DNA of 64,000 nucleotides. It comes from Microbacterium luteolum. GTDB taxonomy: Bacteria; Actinomycetota; Actinomycetes; Actinomycetales; Microbacteriaceae. The notes under the pieces were generated by a model that saw only the letters and a list, made by a program, of their open reading frames with translations, searched no databases and was not told the DNA's origin. The stretch covers positions 2,268,950 through 2,332,949 of the forward strand of contig NZ_BAAAUN010000001.1 in assembly GCF_039533965.1 (NCBI RefSeq). Reading direction: 5' to 3'. Below, piece after piece: positions 34,729 to 43,635 of this stretch. Made by a program: the position numbers and the translations under genes. The stretch's first letter is position 1, and every line of letters starts with the position of its first letter.

Positions 34729-35655
34729 GTGACCATCACCCAGCTGACCGCCTTCCTCGCCGCTCTGGAGCACGGTTCCTTCACTGCTGCCGCGGCGAAT
34801 CTGTCGATGACGCAGGCCTCGGTGTCGGAGCTCGTCGCCCGCCTGGAACGCGAGCTCGGCGTCACCCTGTTCACGCGCGGCAGCCGGCGCCTCGTGCCCA
34901 CGGCGGCCGCGCTCGAGCTTCGGCCGCACGCGACCCAGGCGGTGAGCGCGGTGCAGAACGGCATCGACACGATCCAGGCGCTGACCTCGCTCGACCGCGG
35001 CACCTGCACCTTCGGGGTGCTCCGCAACGCGGCGTACTACGCGCTCGCCGATCTCGCCGAGACCTTCCACCACCGGCATCCGAACGTGCGGCTGCGCCTC
35101 GTGGGCATCAACTCCGCGCACGTCGCCCGATCGATCGCGAGCGGAGAACTCGAGGCCGGCCTGCTCGTGCTGCCCGTCGACGAGGATGGACTGGAGGTGC
35201 GCCCGCTCTTCCGCGACGAGGTGCTCTACGCCTCGGCCACCCGCCCGGCCGACGCCGGGCCCGTCACGATCGACGAGGTCGCGGCGGCCAAGCTCGTGCT
35301 CTACGACGCCTTCGCCGGGTGGGACGATCCGACCCGGCGCCAGCTGCTCGAGCGCGCACGGCTGCGCGGCCTGTCGATCGAGCCCGCGGTCGAGGTCGAG
35401 AACGTCGAGACCGCGCTGAGCCTCGTCGCGGCGGGGGCCGCCGACACCATCGTGTCGCGGTCGATCACCGAAGCCGAGGGCTTCGCCACCGGCATCCGCA
35501 CCTTCCCCTTCGCCGAGCCGATGCACGACACGATCGCGCTGGTGAAGCGCGAGGGGATGCTGCTGTCGCCGGCGACCCAGCGGCTCGCGGAACTGGCGGA
35601 GCGGATGCTGCGCGAGAGGCTGCCCGAGCACGAGGGGCGCACCCCGCTCGACTGA
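34729..35655 (+). CDS. LysR-family transcriptional regulator
   Basis: This 308-residue regulator opens TITQLTAFLAALEHGSFTAA, with the HTH through MTQASVSELVARLERELG, followed by the two-lobed effector domain. I chose GTG 34729: the family motif starts there, and the upstream ATG at 34693 lies in a probable operator. It is transcribed divergently from the hisD-like gene and probably activates it in response to the pathway substrate. Confidence 0.9.
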   Translation: MTITQLTAFLAALEHGSFTAAAANLSMTQASVSELVARLERELGVTLFTRGSRRLVPTAAALELRPHATQAVSAVQNGIDTIQALTSLDRGTCTFGVLRNAAYYALADLAETFHHRHPNVRLRLVGINSAHVARSIASGELEAGLLVLPVDEDGLEVRPLFRDEVLYASATRPADAGPVTIDEVAAAKLVLYDAFAGWDDPTRRQLLERARLRGLSIEPAVEVENVETALSLVAAGAADTIVSRSITEAEGFATGIRTFPFAEPMHDTIALVKREGMLLSPATQRLAELAERMLRERLPEHEGRTPLD

Positions 35656-35666
35656 ACTGCCACCCC

Positions 35667-35699
35667 GGTCGTTGAGCGAGCGAAGCGAGACGAAACGCC
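35667..35699. repeat. Dispersed GTTGAGCGAGCGAAGCGAGA-type repeat
   Basis: The stretch contains GTTGAGCGAGCGAAGCGAGA and lies between two convergent genes. From memory, this word is common between genes in many actinobacteria. It holds short inverted parts (GAGCG/CGAAGC) and may act in termination. Confidence 0.6.
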
Positions 35700-35704
35700 C
35701 TGAC

Positions 35705-36523
35705 TCAGTACAGGTCGCCCCGCCGGTCGTCGAACAGGTGGTTGTGCGGCGGCAGAGACTTCTCGCGTACGGCGGCGAGAGACAGCACGGCGGTCGCGCC
35801 CATCACGGCACGGAACGAGACGATCCAGCCCTGCTCGTCGATGATCGCAGTGCCGTCGGTCCAGTCCACCCCGCGCTCGGAGCCCCATCGATCGGCGATG
35901 ACCACCGGCAGGCGGGAGGAGCGGGCGGATGCCATGGCCTGGATCAGCTCGGGGGCGTGCTCGCCCTCGGGCCGCGGCACCAGGGGCCAGTTGACCGGCA
36001 GCGCCAGCACGTCGGCTCCGGCGAGCGCCAGACGGCGCGGCACCTCGGGGAACTCGTTGTCGTAGCAGATCGCGACACCGAGGCGTCCGAACGAGGTGTC
36101 GACGACGAGTCCGGCCTCGGCGCCGACGTCGAAGACGAGCTTCTCGGCACCCCAGAGGTGGGACTTGCGGTAGTCGGCCAGCCGCGCATCACGTGTCAGC
36201 ACGGCCGCGGTGTTGAACAGCTGCGAGCCGGCGGCCTCGGCGTAGCCGACCACCACCACGGCATCCGCAGGGATCACCTCGCGCACGGCATCCCACCGCG
36301 CATCGTCGGCGGTGAGCGCCGTCTTCTCGGCCTCGGCACGATCTTCGAAGACGTACCCGCTCGTGGCGAGCTCGGGGAGCACGATCAGACGCGCATCGCG
36401 ACGCCCCGCGGCGATGATCGCCTCTCGGATGCGTTCGAGGTTCGCGTCGACGTCGCCGATCACGATCTCGGGCGACAGTGCGGCGACGCGCAGTTCATCG
36501 ACAGCGGCAGGCATGACTCTCAT
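35705..36523 (-). CDS. Carbon-nitrogen hydrolase (nitrilase superfamily)
   Basis: This 272-residue enzyme has the Glu-Lys-Cys triad: E51 in VLPELATSGY, K120 in YRKSHLWG and C153 in AICYDNEFPE. The superfamily cleaves amides, carbamoyl groups or nitriles. No signal peptide is seen. It is probably its own unit, separated from the bicupin gene by a terminator, so a link to the neighbouring pathway is only by position. The start may be ATG 36523 or ATG 36514. Confidence 0.9.
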   Translation of the reverse strand: MRVMPAAVDELRVAALSPEIVIGDVDANLERIREAIIAAGRRDARLIVLPELATSGYVFEDRAEAEKTALTADDARWDAVREVIPADAVVVVGYAEAAGSQLFNTAAVLTRDARLADYRKSHLWGAEKLVFDVGAEAGLVVDTSFGRLGVAICYDNEFPEVPRRLALAGADVLALPVNWPLVPRPEGEHAPELIQAMASARSSRLPVVIADRWGSERGVDWTDGTAIIDEQGWIVSFRAVMGATAVLSLAAVREKSLPPHNHLFDDRRGDLY

Positions 36524-36540
36524 CTTCCCTTCGGAGACGC

Positions 36541-36575
36541 CGAAGCGCGAGGAGCCGTCGGCCCCTCGCGCTTCG
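36541..36575. terminator. Terminator after the bicupin gene
   Basis: CGAAGCGCGAGG at 36541-36552 and CCTCGCGCTTCG at 36564-36575 pair perfectly. The hairpin ends the minus-strand SnoaL-bicupin operon. Confidence 0.8.
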
Positions 36576-36581
36576 TCGGTA

Positions 36582-37751
36582 TCAGTCGTCTTCGGTCGCG
36601 GTGACCATCACTCCGAGCGGAGCGAGGTAGCCGTTGGGATCGATCGTCCAGTCGGCCGCGGCTGCCGCCTCGACGACCTCCGGTGCCCACTCAAGGTAGA
36701 CGCGGTCGTCGCCGCCGTTGATCACGAGCACCGTGCCGGAGCCGGTCTCGTCGCCCTCGACGCACACGTACGAGCGCCAGGCCCCCTCGGGAACGGAGAA
36801 GGTGTCTCCGGCGCCGAGGTTCACGGTCGTCGACGGGTCGCCGTTGAGGGTGACCTCCCAGCGGCCGGTCTTGAACAGCAGCGCCTGCGTCTTGCCGTGG
36901 CGGTGACGCAGCACGCCCTGGCCGGCCTCGGCCTTGACCCACGCGAGGTTGAACGAGTGGGGCTCGGTCACGTTCGGCACCTGGCGGCGGTTCTCCGACA
37001 TGCCGTAGCCGATCACGGTGGCGAGCTCGACGCGGCCGCCCTCGACGGCCGAGGTCAGCAGCGCCGCGGACGAGTACTTGCGGTCGCCCGGCTGGATGAC
37101 GCGCGAGCGCATGTCTTCGACCGTGTACGTCGTGAGCTCGTCGATGTAGTGCTGCTTCATCGGGGTGATGAGGGGCACGTCGTCGGGGAGCACGTCGCCG
37201 GCGACCGTGTCGATCAGCTTGTTGTCGGCCGTGAGGTGGAGCCCGTAGGACTCGGCCTCGCGCAGGACCGAAGGGCCCCAGATGATGCCGCCGTTGTCGT
37301 CGCGTCCGAGCACCGTGTAGAGGATGCCGTCGTCCGGCCCCTCGTTCGTGAAGCCGCGGAAGATCCAGGTCGGGATGGTGACGATGTCGCCGTCATGGCT
37401 GATGTACTCGCCCTGCTTGCCGTCCACGCCCCAGCGGAGCCGGAACTCGCCGCCGAGGTTGATGAACACCTCGGCCGTGAAGTGCAGGTGCAGGTTGTTC
37501 GAGATGCCGTTGGGCATGCCGGCGGCACCGGTGTTGAACCCGTGGTTGACCTCGAGGTTCACGTACTGGCTCGCGTTCTGCGAGACTCCGGCGCCGATGA
37601 AGGAGTAGTTCTCCTTGCGGTCGGAGCCCGGGGTGCGGCAGTCGATGAACGCCGAGTTGCACGGCACCCAGTCGGAGCGACGGATGGTCCGGCGTTCGAT
37701 CTCGTTGGCGTCGACGATGACGTCGGTCGCGTCGACGATGGCGTTGCTCAT
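36582..37751 (-). CDS. Two-domain cupin protein of unknown function
   Basis: This 389-residue protein has two cupin barrels. The first, about 80-150, carries NNLHLHFTAEVFINLGG and GDIVTIPTWIFRGF; the second, about 270-340, carries LRHRHGKTQALLF and GDTFSVPEGAWRSY. The histidine positions allow metal binding in both, so it may be an oxygenase, isomerase or binding protein. I do not recognise the family. ATG 37751 follows GAGGAGAAGAA. It is the second gene of a two-gene operon behind a double SnoaL protein, with a LacI-type operator upstream. Confidence 0.8.
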   Translation of the reverse strand: MSNAIVDATDVIVDANEIERRTIRRSDWVPCNSAFIDCRTPGSDRKENYSFIGAGVSQNASQYVNLEVNHGFNTGAAGMPNGISNNLHLHFTAEVFINLGGEFRLRWGVDGKQGEYISHDGDIVTIPTWIFRGFTNEGPDDGILYTVLGRDDNGGIIWGPSVLREAESYGLHLTADNKLIDTVAGDVLPDDVPLITPMKQHYIDELTTYTVEDMRSRVIQPGDRKYSSAALLTSAVEGGRVELATVIGYGMSENRRQVPNVTEPHSFNLAWVKAEAGQGVLRHRHGKTQALLFKTGRWEVTLNGDPSTTVNLGAGDTFSVPEGAWRSYVCVEGDETGSGTVLVINGGDDRVYLEWAPEVVEAAAAADWTIDPNGYLAPLGVMVTATEDD

Positions 37752-37792
37752 TTCTTCTTCTCCTCGTTCCAAGCGTGTCGATCAGCTGGTGA

Positions 37793-38773
37793 TCAGTAGA
37801 TGTTGGCGAAGGCGACGGGCTCGTCGCCTCGCTGGCCTTGGATCTGCGCGCGAAGCGCGATGTCGTCCCACAGACGGACCTCTTTCACGAGGGCGCCGTT
37901 GTGGAAGGTGAACTGCGAGATGCCCAGCACGTCGACCGGCTTGCCCGTGAGCGGTCCGTAGTTCGGGACGCCGTTGTAGTCGCCGACGAACTTCCACACG
38001 ACGGCCACGCGGAGACCCGCGTACCGCACGTCGTAGTTGGTCTGGATGTCGCGGATCTCGAACTGACCGCCGGGGAACGACTCGAGGAAGCGCAGCAGTG
38101 CGCGACGGTAGCCCTCCGGACGGATGACGAGGCGGTTGCCGACCGTCAGGAGCACGAGGTCGCGCTCGAAGAACTTCTCGACCTTCTGCAGATCGCGGTC
38201 GTTCCAGACGGTCTTGATCAGGTCGATGACCTTCTCGACCTCGGCGCGGTACTCGTCGGGGCGCTCTCCGGAGTCGCCCTTCGCGATGGGGTCGGCGGGC
38301 GCCGGCTCGTTCCAGGATCCGGAGAAGCCGCGGAAGGTCTGTGCGCTGGCGACCTCGTCGAGGTCCTCGCCGCGTGCGAGGGGCCCCGCGAGAGTGTCAC
38401 GGACGACCCACTCCTCGACCATGCGGCCGCGCCGGTAGAGGCAGTTGGCGATCGTGCGGCTGAACTCGGAGGTCTGCAGGTGACCGGAGAGCACGAGGTG
38501 CGAGCTGAGGAACGCGTCATCGCCGCGCGCCTCCCAGATGACGTCTTCGGCCTGCCCGGTGCGGTCGGGGGTCGCCGAGATGCGCATGAGCGAACCCTCG
38601 ATGACCTCGTCGCGGTTCGAGGAGGTGCCGAGACCGCCGTGCACGATCGAGTCGGGCTCGTAGTTCTCGCGGATGTAGTGGATCGACCGATCGACCCAGA
38701 TCAGGTCGGTGACCTCACGGATGAAGTCATCGGGGTCCTTGTACGGCAGATAGGCGACCGGATCGAGAGGCAC
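37793..38773 (-). CDS. Tandem SnoaL/NTF2-like protein
   Basis: This 326-residue protein contains two NTF2/SnoaL-like domains. The first runs from about 10 to 150 (IREVTDLIWVDRSIHYIREN) and the second from 180 to 310 (VIDLIKTVWNDRDLQKVEKF), the second closest to polyketide-cyclase-type ester cyclases. Such folds act as dehydratases, isomerases or binding proteins. The start is GTG 38773, with AAGGAG about ten bases upstream. It is the first gene of the operon with the bicupin, and a palindromic operator lies 64 bases upstream. Confidence 0.8.
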   Translation of the reverse strand: MPLDPVAYLPYKDPDDFIREVTDLIWVDRSIHYIRENYEPDSIVHGGLGTSSNRDEVIEGSLMRISATPDRTGQAEDVIWEARGDDAFLSSHLVLSGHLQTSEFSRTIANCLYRRGRMVEEWVVRDTLAGPLARGEDLDEVASAQTFRGFSGSWNEPAPADPIAKGDSGERPDEYRAEVEKVIDLIKTVWNDRDLQKVEKFFERDLVLLTVGNRLVIRPEGYRRALLRFLESFPGGQFEIRDIQTNYDVRYAGLRVAVVWKFVGDYNGVPNYGPLTGKPVDVLGISQFTFHNGALVKEVRLWDDIALRAQIQGQRGDEPVAFANIY

Positions 38774-38836
38774 GCTGTTTCACTCCTTAGAAGATGAGTC
38801 CGCGTTTCGTCGGTGATCGCGGGCTTCCTTCGTCAG

Positions 38837-38850
38837 TGTATGCGTATGCA
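38837..38850. promoter_or_regulatory. LacI operator, copy 1
   Basis: TGTATGCGTATGCA matches the consensus TGCATACGTATGCA at 12 of 14 positions. It lies upstream of the SnoaL-bicupin operon. Confidence 0.7.
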
Positions 38851-38874
38851 CAAACGAGTGCAAGAGAGACTTTC

Positions 38875-38892
38875 CTGACACACGGGTGTCAG
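38875..38892. terminator. Weak hairpin after the LacI gene
   Basis: CTGACAC and GTGTCAG pair perfectly around a four-base loop, just downstream of the LacI stop on the minus strand. A clear U tract is missing. Confidence 0.45.
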
Positions 38893-38906
38893 AGGCGGAT
38901 GCCGCG

Positions 38907-39911
38907 TCAACCGGCCTGCGCGGCGGCGAGCGTGCGACGGGGCACGAACGACGACGCGAAGCGCACGTTCTCGATCGGGGCCTCGCGGTTCTCGATGCGG
39001 CGCACGATGAGGTCGGCCGCAGCCTCGGCCATCCCGATGATGTCGTAGCGGACCGTGGCGAGATCCACGATGGGCCAGGCGGCCTCGGGCAGATCGTCGA
39101 AGCCGACGACCGACAGATCCTCGGGCACGCGGAGTCCCGCGCGGTGTGCGGCGTTCAGCACGCCGTAGGCGACCACGTCGTTGCCGCAGAAGAGCACGGT
39201 CGGGCGATCGGGCGCGCTCAGGAGCGATGCCGCCGCAGCCTCGCCCTCGTCGGCGCTGAACCGGGAGACCTTGCGCGTGTCCGCCTCGGCGAGCGTGAGC
39301 CCGTGCGAGAGGACCGCGTCGCGCAGCGCGGATTCGCGCGCCTGCGCCGTGCTCGTGTTCGTGGGGCCGAGCACGGCCCCGATGCGACGGTGCCCCAGCT
39401 CGACGGCACGGTCGACCGCCTGCTTGTAGCCGTCCACCGGATCGACCACCGTGGCATCCGCTTCGATCAGCGACCCGATCCGGTTGAAGTACACGAACGG
39501 CAGACCGCGGTCCTTGAGACGCAGCGGCGCCGCGGACTCGACCGTCGTGGTGGCGAGGATCAGGCCGTCGAGACCGTTCGCCAGCAGACGCTCGACGATC
39601 GTGTCGTTGTCGGCGGTCTCGGTGTGCAGCATGAGCTGATACCCGAGGGCCTCGAGCTCCCGGTGCACGGGCGCGATGATGTGCGAGTAGAACTGGTTGT
39701 CGAGGTCGGTCAGCAGCAGTCCGATGCGCCGGGTGCGCCCCGATGAGAGCGCGCGTCCCGCTTCGCTGGGGACGTAGCCGAGCAGCTGGGCCGCCTCGCG
39801 CACGCGCACCTTGGTCGCATCCGACACCCGGGAGTCGTCGCGCAGGGCCCGCGAGACCGTGGGTTGCGACACCCCTGCCAACCGCGCGACATCGCGACTC
39901 GTGACGACCAT
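38907..39911 (-). CDS. LacI-family transcriptional regulator
   Basis: This 334-residue regulator has the LacI HTH TSRDVARLAGVSQPTVSRAL followed by the sugar-type effector domain. The C-terminus ends SSFVPRRTLAAA, as expected for the family. ATG 39911 is chosen because GGGGGAGG lies six bases upstream. The palindrome near TGCATACGTATGCA occurs before the SnoaL-bicupin operon, before the hisD-like operon divergent from this gene, and twice before the ABC importer. This suggests a local regulon with this protein as its repressor. Confidence 0.92.
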   Translation of the reverse strand: MVVTSRDVARLAGVSQPTVSRALRDDSRVSDATKVRVREAAQLLGYVPSEAGRALSSGRTRRIGLLLTDLDNQFYSHIIAPVHRELEALGYQLMLHTETADNDTIVERLLANGLDGLILATTTVESAAPLRLKDRGLPFVYFNRIGSLIEADATVVDPVDGYKQAVDRAVELGHRRIGAVLGPTNTSTAQARESALRDAVLSHGLTLAEADTRKVSRFSADEGEAAAASLLSAPDRPTVLFCGNDVVAYGVLNAAHRAGLRVPEDLSVVGFDDLPEAAWPIVDLATVRYDIIGMAEAAADLIVRRIENREAPIENVRFASSFVPRRTLAAAQAG

Positions 39912-39982
39912 GTGATGCCTCCCCCTCAACGCGGGGAAATTCTAGCGCCTTGACGCGTCCGTGCATACGCGGTCATAATCAG

Positions 39983-39996
39983 AGCATACGTATGCA
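39983..39996. promoter_or_regulatory. LacI operator, copy 2
   Basis: AGCATACGTATGCA contains a perfect 12-base palindrome GCATACGTATGC, 16 bases upstream of the hisD-like start codon. A degenerate relative (TGCATACGCGG) lies at 39962. Confidence 0.75.
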
Positions 39997-40011
39997 ACGA
40001 AAGGATGGGCC

Positions 40012-41340
40012 ATGCCCCTGCATCTGAAGTCCGCGCCGACGAAGACGTTCGCGGACACCGCACAGCAGGACGTCGCCGAACGGGTCCGAGGGATCATCGG
40101 CGACATCCGCGAGAACGGCGACGCCGCCGTCCGGCGGTATGCCGAGCAGTTCGACAACTGGAGCCCGGAGTCCTACCGGCTGTCGGATGCCGAGATCGAG
40201 CAGATCATCGGCACGCTCTCGCCGCAGGTGATCCAGGACATCGAGTTCGTGCAGACGCAGGTCCGCCGCTTCGCCCAGGCGCAGCGCGACTCCCTCGTCG
40301 ACATCGAGGTCGAGACCCTCCCCGGCGTCTTCCTGGGCCAGAAGCACGTCCCCGTGCAGGCGGCCGGTGCGTACATCCCGGGCGGAAAGTACCCGCTCAC
40401 GGCATCCGCGCACATGACGATCATCACCGCGAAGGTCGCGGGCGTCCCTCGCGTCGTCGCGTGCACCCCGCCGATCCGCGGCGAGATCCCCGCCGCCACG
40501 GTCGCCGCCATGAAGATGGCGGGCGCGGACGAGATCTACCTCCTCGGCGGCGTGCAGGCCGTGGCCGCGATGGCCGTCGGCACCGAGTCGATCGAGCCGG
40601 TCAACATGATCGCCGGCCCCGGCAACGCCTATGTCGCCGAGGCGAAGCGCCAGCTCTTCGGCGAGGTCGGCATCGACCTGTTCGCCGGGCCCACCGAGAT
40701 CCTCATCGTCGCCGACGAGCACGCCGACCCGTTCTTCACCGCCGTCGACCTGCTCTCCCAGGCCGAGCACGGCCCGGACTCCCCCGCGGTGCTCGTGACG
40801 ACCTCGCAGCCGCTCGCGGAAGAGGTCATGGACTGGATCGAGAAGATCCTCCCCGGCATGCCGACGCGCGACTACGCCGGGCCCGCCTGGCGCGACTGGG
40901 GTCAGGTCATCGTCGCCGACGACCTCGACGAGGCCTACCGCATCGCCGACGACTTCGCCTTCGAGCACGTGCAGATCTTCACCGAGAACCCCCGCGAGGC
41001 CCTGACAAAGATGCACGACTACGGCGCGCTGTTCCTCGGTGAGAACACCTGTGTCTCTTACGGCGACAAGGTCATCGGCACCAACCACGTGCTGCCGACG
41101 CTCGGCGCTGCCCGGTACACCGGCGGCCTCTGGGTCGGCAAGTACCTGCGCACGGTCACGTACCAGGAGGTGCAGAACACGGAGTCGTCCGCCGAGCTCG
41201 GCGCCGTGTGCGGCCGCGCCGCCCGCGTGGAGCTCTTCGAGGGTCACGCCCGCTCCGGCGACGCCCGCGCCTGGCGCCATGCCGGCACGGAGTTCGACTG
41301 GATCGAAGACAGCCACAAGGCCGTCGCGGCAGCGCGATGA
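40012..41340 (+). CDS. HisD-type dehydrogenase, catabolic paralogue 2
   Basis: This 442-residue enzyme of the histidinol dehydrogenase family keeps AGPGNAYVAEAKRQLFG, AEHGPDSPA and the catalytic EH in FAFEHVQIF. It differs clearly from the paralogue at 33336-34652 and carries a C-terminal extension of about 15 residues. It heads an operon with an SDR and an HpcH/HpaI-type aldolase and has a LacI operator at its promoter. It probably oxidises a polyol or sulfonated alcohol to the acid, as HpsN does. AAAGGA lies seven bases before the ATG. Confidence 0.88.
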   Translation: MPLHLKSAPTKTFADTAQQDVAERVRGIIGDIRENGDAAVRRYAEQFDNWSPESYRLSDAEIEQIIGTLSPQVIQDIEFVQTQVRRFAQAQRDSLVDIEVETLPGVFLGQKHVPVQAAGAYIPGGKYPLTASAHMTIITAKVAGVPRVVACTPPIRGEIPAATVAAMKMAGADEIYLLGGVQAVAAMAVGTESIEPVNMIAGPGNAYVAEAKRQLFGEVGIDLFAGPTEILIVADEHADPFFTAVDLLSQAEHGPDSPAVLVTTSQPLAEEVMDWIEKILPGMPTRDYAGPAWRDWGQVIVADDLDEAYRIADDFAFEHVQIFTENPREALTKMHDYGALFLGENTCVSYGDKVIGTNHVLPTLGAARYTGGLWVGKYLRTVTYQEVQNTESSAELGAVCGRAARVELFEGHARSGDARAWRHAGTEFDWIEDSHKAVAAAR

Positions 41341-42095
41341 CCGACCTCACGGGGCGCACAGCCGTGGTGACCGGCGGCGGCAGCGGGCTCGGGGCGGCCA
41401 TCGCCCGCTCGCTGCTCGCCGCCGGCGCCGACGTCGTGCTCGTCGGCCGTGACGAGACGAAGCTCGCCGCAACGGCATCCGCTCTCGGGTCGCGGGCACG
41501 CGGGCTCGCGTGCGACGTGTCGGACGCGGCATCCGTCGAGGCTCTGCGTGAAGCGCTCGGCGACACCGAGGTGTCGATCCTCGTGAACAACGCCGGCATC
41601 CCCGGTCCGGTCGCGGCGCTCACCGACATCGGCGTCGACGACTGGGACGAGGTGTTCGCCGTGAACGTGCGCGGAACCTACCTGCTCTGCAAGGCGCTGC
41701 TGCCCGGCATGATCGCGCGCGGCGACGGCGATGTCATCAACATCGCGTCGGTGTCGGGCAAGCGCCCGCTCGCACACCGCACCCCGTACTGCGCGTCGAA
41801 GATGGCCGTGATCGGCCTCACCTCGACGCTCGCGTTCGAGGTCGGCCCCGCGGGCGTGCGGGTGAACTCGCTCTCGCCCGGCCCGGTGCAGGGGCCGCGG
41901 ATGGAGCGGAACTTCCGCCTCGAGGCCGAACGATCCGGCACCACGGTCGACGACGCCGAGCAGGTGTTCGTCTCGCGCGCCGCGCTCGGACGCATGGTCA
42001 CCGAGGAAGAGGTCGGCGCCGCGGTCCTCGCGATGCTGGCGATGCCGGGCATGTGCGGGGCCGACGTCGACCTGTCGGCGGGCATGGTCGCCTGA
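41337..42095 (+). CDS. Short-chain dehydrogenase/reductase
   Basis: This 252-residue classical SDR has TGGGSGLG at 12-19 for NAD(P) binding, NNAG at 84-87, and the triad S138, Y151 and K155 (YCASK). The ATG overlaps the preceding stop as ATGA, and its stop overlaps the aldolase ATG. In this pathway it probably oxidises a second hydroxyl or reduces a keto group. Confidence 0.92.
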   Translation: MTDLTGRTAVVTGGGSGLGAAIARSLLAAGADVVLVGRDETKLAATASALGSRARGLACDVSDAASVEALREALGDTEVSILVNNAGIPGPVAALTDIGVDDWDEVFAVNVRGTYLLCKALLPGMIARGDGDVINIASVSGKRPLAHRTPYCASKMAVIGLTSTLAFEVGPAGVRVNSLSPGPVQGPRMERNFRLEAERSGTTVDDAEQVFVSRAALGRMVTEEEVGAAVLAMLAMPGMCGADVDLSAGMVA

Positions 42096-42838
42096 TGGCT
42101 TCGTCATTGCGGGCGCGCGCACGAGCGGGCGAGAAGCTGCTCGGCGCTCTGCTGCGGATGCCGTCGGAGGAGCTCGTCGAGATGCTCGCGGTCGCGGAGT
42201 TCGACTTCGTGCTGATCGACTGCGAGCACGGCCCCGCCGACATCACGGCGCTGCGGAACCACATCGCCCTCGCGGCCGTGCACGGCGTGCCCGTGATCGT
42301 GCGGGTCGGCGAGAACGACCGCGGCCAGATCCTGCGGGTGCTCGACCAGGGCGCCGAGGGCATCCTCGCGCCGCACCTCGACACCGCAGCGGATGCCGCC
42401 GCTCTCGTCGACGCCTCGCTGTATCCGCCGGTCGGTCACCGTGGCTTCGCGACCTACAGTCGTGCGGGTCGCTTCGGCGAGACGCCGCCCGCCGAGCACC
42501 TTGACTGGTGGCTCGAGAACACGCTGGTGCTCGGCATGATCGAGTCGCCGGGCGGTGTGCGGAACGTCGAGGGCATCGTCGCGACGCCGCGCCTCGACGG
42601 CATCCTGGTGGGCCCTGCCGACCTGGCCGCGAGTTCCGGCCCCGACGACCTGCCGCTGGCCGACGCCATCGCCGCGGTGCACGGCGCCCTGGCTGCGGCG
42701 GGTTCGCTGCGCATGGACATCGTCGGCACTCGTGCCGCGGCCGAAGCGTCCTTCGCCGGCGGCGCCGACCTCGTCATCTACAACCTGGCCTCATCCCTCA
42801 TGCAGCACCTGCGCGACCTGGCCTCGCCGGCGCGCTGA
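42095..42838 (+). CDS. HpcH/HpaI-family aldolase
   Basis: This 247-residue class II aldolase of the HpcH/HpaI family has DCEHGPAD near residue 42, a later GMIESPGGVRN with the metal-binding Glu, and DGILVGPADLAAS. These enzymes cleave 2-keto-3-deoxy or 4-hydroxy-2-oxo acids to pyruvate and an aldehyde. It is the third gene of the LacI-controlled operon and the probable last step. A large hairpin follows. Confidence 0.9.
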   Translation: MASSLRARARAGEKLLGALLRMPSEELVEMLAVAEFDFVLIDCEHGPADITALRNHIALAAVHGVPVIVRVGENDRGQILRVLDQGAEGILAPHLDTAADAAALVDASLYPPVGHRGFATYSRAGRFGETPPAEHLDWWLENTLVLGMIESPGGVRNVEGIVATPRLDGILVGPADLAASSGPDDLPLADAIAAVHGALAAAGSLRMDIVGTRAAAEASFAGGADLVIYNLASSLMQHLRDLASPAR

Positions 42839-42856
42839 GTCGCCGGCATCCGCTCA

Positions 42857-42940
42857 CGCGCGATGAAGGAGATCTCCCTGAATGCAGGATGCTCTCGCAG
42901 CATCCGCCCTTCATCCCGCGAGATCTCCTTCATAACGCGC
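42857..42940. repeat. Nested palindrome / bidirectional terminator (family C)
   Basis: ATGAAGGAGATCTC at 42863-42876 pairs with GAGATCTCCTTCAT at 42920-42933, and an inner hairpin GGATGC/GCATCC lies at 42887-42905. It lies between convergent genes; its right arm overlaps the hydrolase 3' end. Confidence 0.65.
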
Positions 42941-43634
42941 GGGCCCCGGCATCCGCCAGCTGACCCTGCCACGAACGCAGCAGCGCACCGAAGGCCTCCC
43001 CGCGCTCGAGCGGCAGCAGGTGCCCGGCGTCGAGGGTGACGAGCCGGGCGTCGGACATGCGCGTCACGATCTCGGTGTGGAAGTGCGGCGGGCAGATCGC
43101 GTCGTCGAGCCCCGACACGACGAGCGTCGGAACCCGCAGCGCAGGCAGCCGTGCGAGCAGATCGCCACGGTCGAACTGCAGCTCCAATTGGGCGCGCAAC
43201 CGTACAGCACCCGTCGCCGTGCCCATCGCGAGCGTCCGCTCGACCAGGTCCGGCCGATCGCGCACCGCCGCAGCACCGAGCAGTGCCGGCAGGATGCGGC
43301 GCTGCAGCTCCCGGGCATCCGTTCCAGCGTCGAGCGCGGCGAGCCATTCCCGCCAGCCGTCGCGCTGCGCATCTGTTGGCGCCTTCGCGTTGGTCGAGAC
43401 CAGGCACAGCCCGACCACTCGCTCGGGCGCCGCCAGCGCGAGCGACATCGCGACGATCGCCCCGAGCGAGTGCCCGACGAGCACGAAGCGCTCCGGCAGC
43501 TCCGCCAGCAGCGCCTCGACCTGGTCGGGGATGGAGGGGCGATCCAGCGCCGGCTGGATCGCCCCGTCGAGTCCGGCATCCGCCCACAGATCGGCGGTGC
43601 AGTTCATGCCGGCGAGCAGGACCAGCGACGACAC
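42930..43634 (-). CDS. Alpha/beta hydrolase
   Basis: This 234-residue hydrolase has nucleophile motif VGHSLG with S56, a catalytic Asp candidate in SGLDDAICPP, and His in DAGHLLPLE. The GTG start lies one base after the permease stop, so it belongs to the importer operon and may open a lactone or cleave an ester of the imported compound. No signal peptide is seen. Confidence 0.85.
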   Translation of the reverse strand: MSSLVLLAGMNCTADLWADAGLDGAIQPALDRPSIPDQVEALLAELPERFVLVGHSLGAIVAMSLALAAPERVVGLCLVSTNAKAPTDAQRDGWREWLAALDAGTDARELQRRILPALLGAAAVRDRPDLVERTLAMGTATGAVRLRAQLELQFDRGDLLARLPALRVPTLVVSGLDDAICPPHFHTEIVTRMSDARLVTLDAGHLLPLERGEAFGALLRSWQGQLADAGARAL

Positions 43635-43635
43635 G

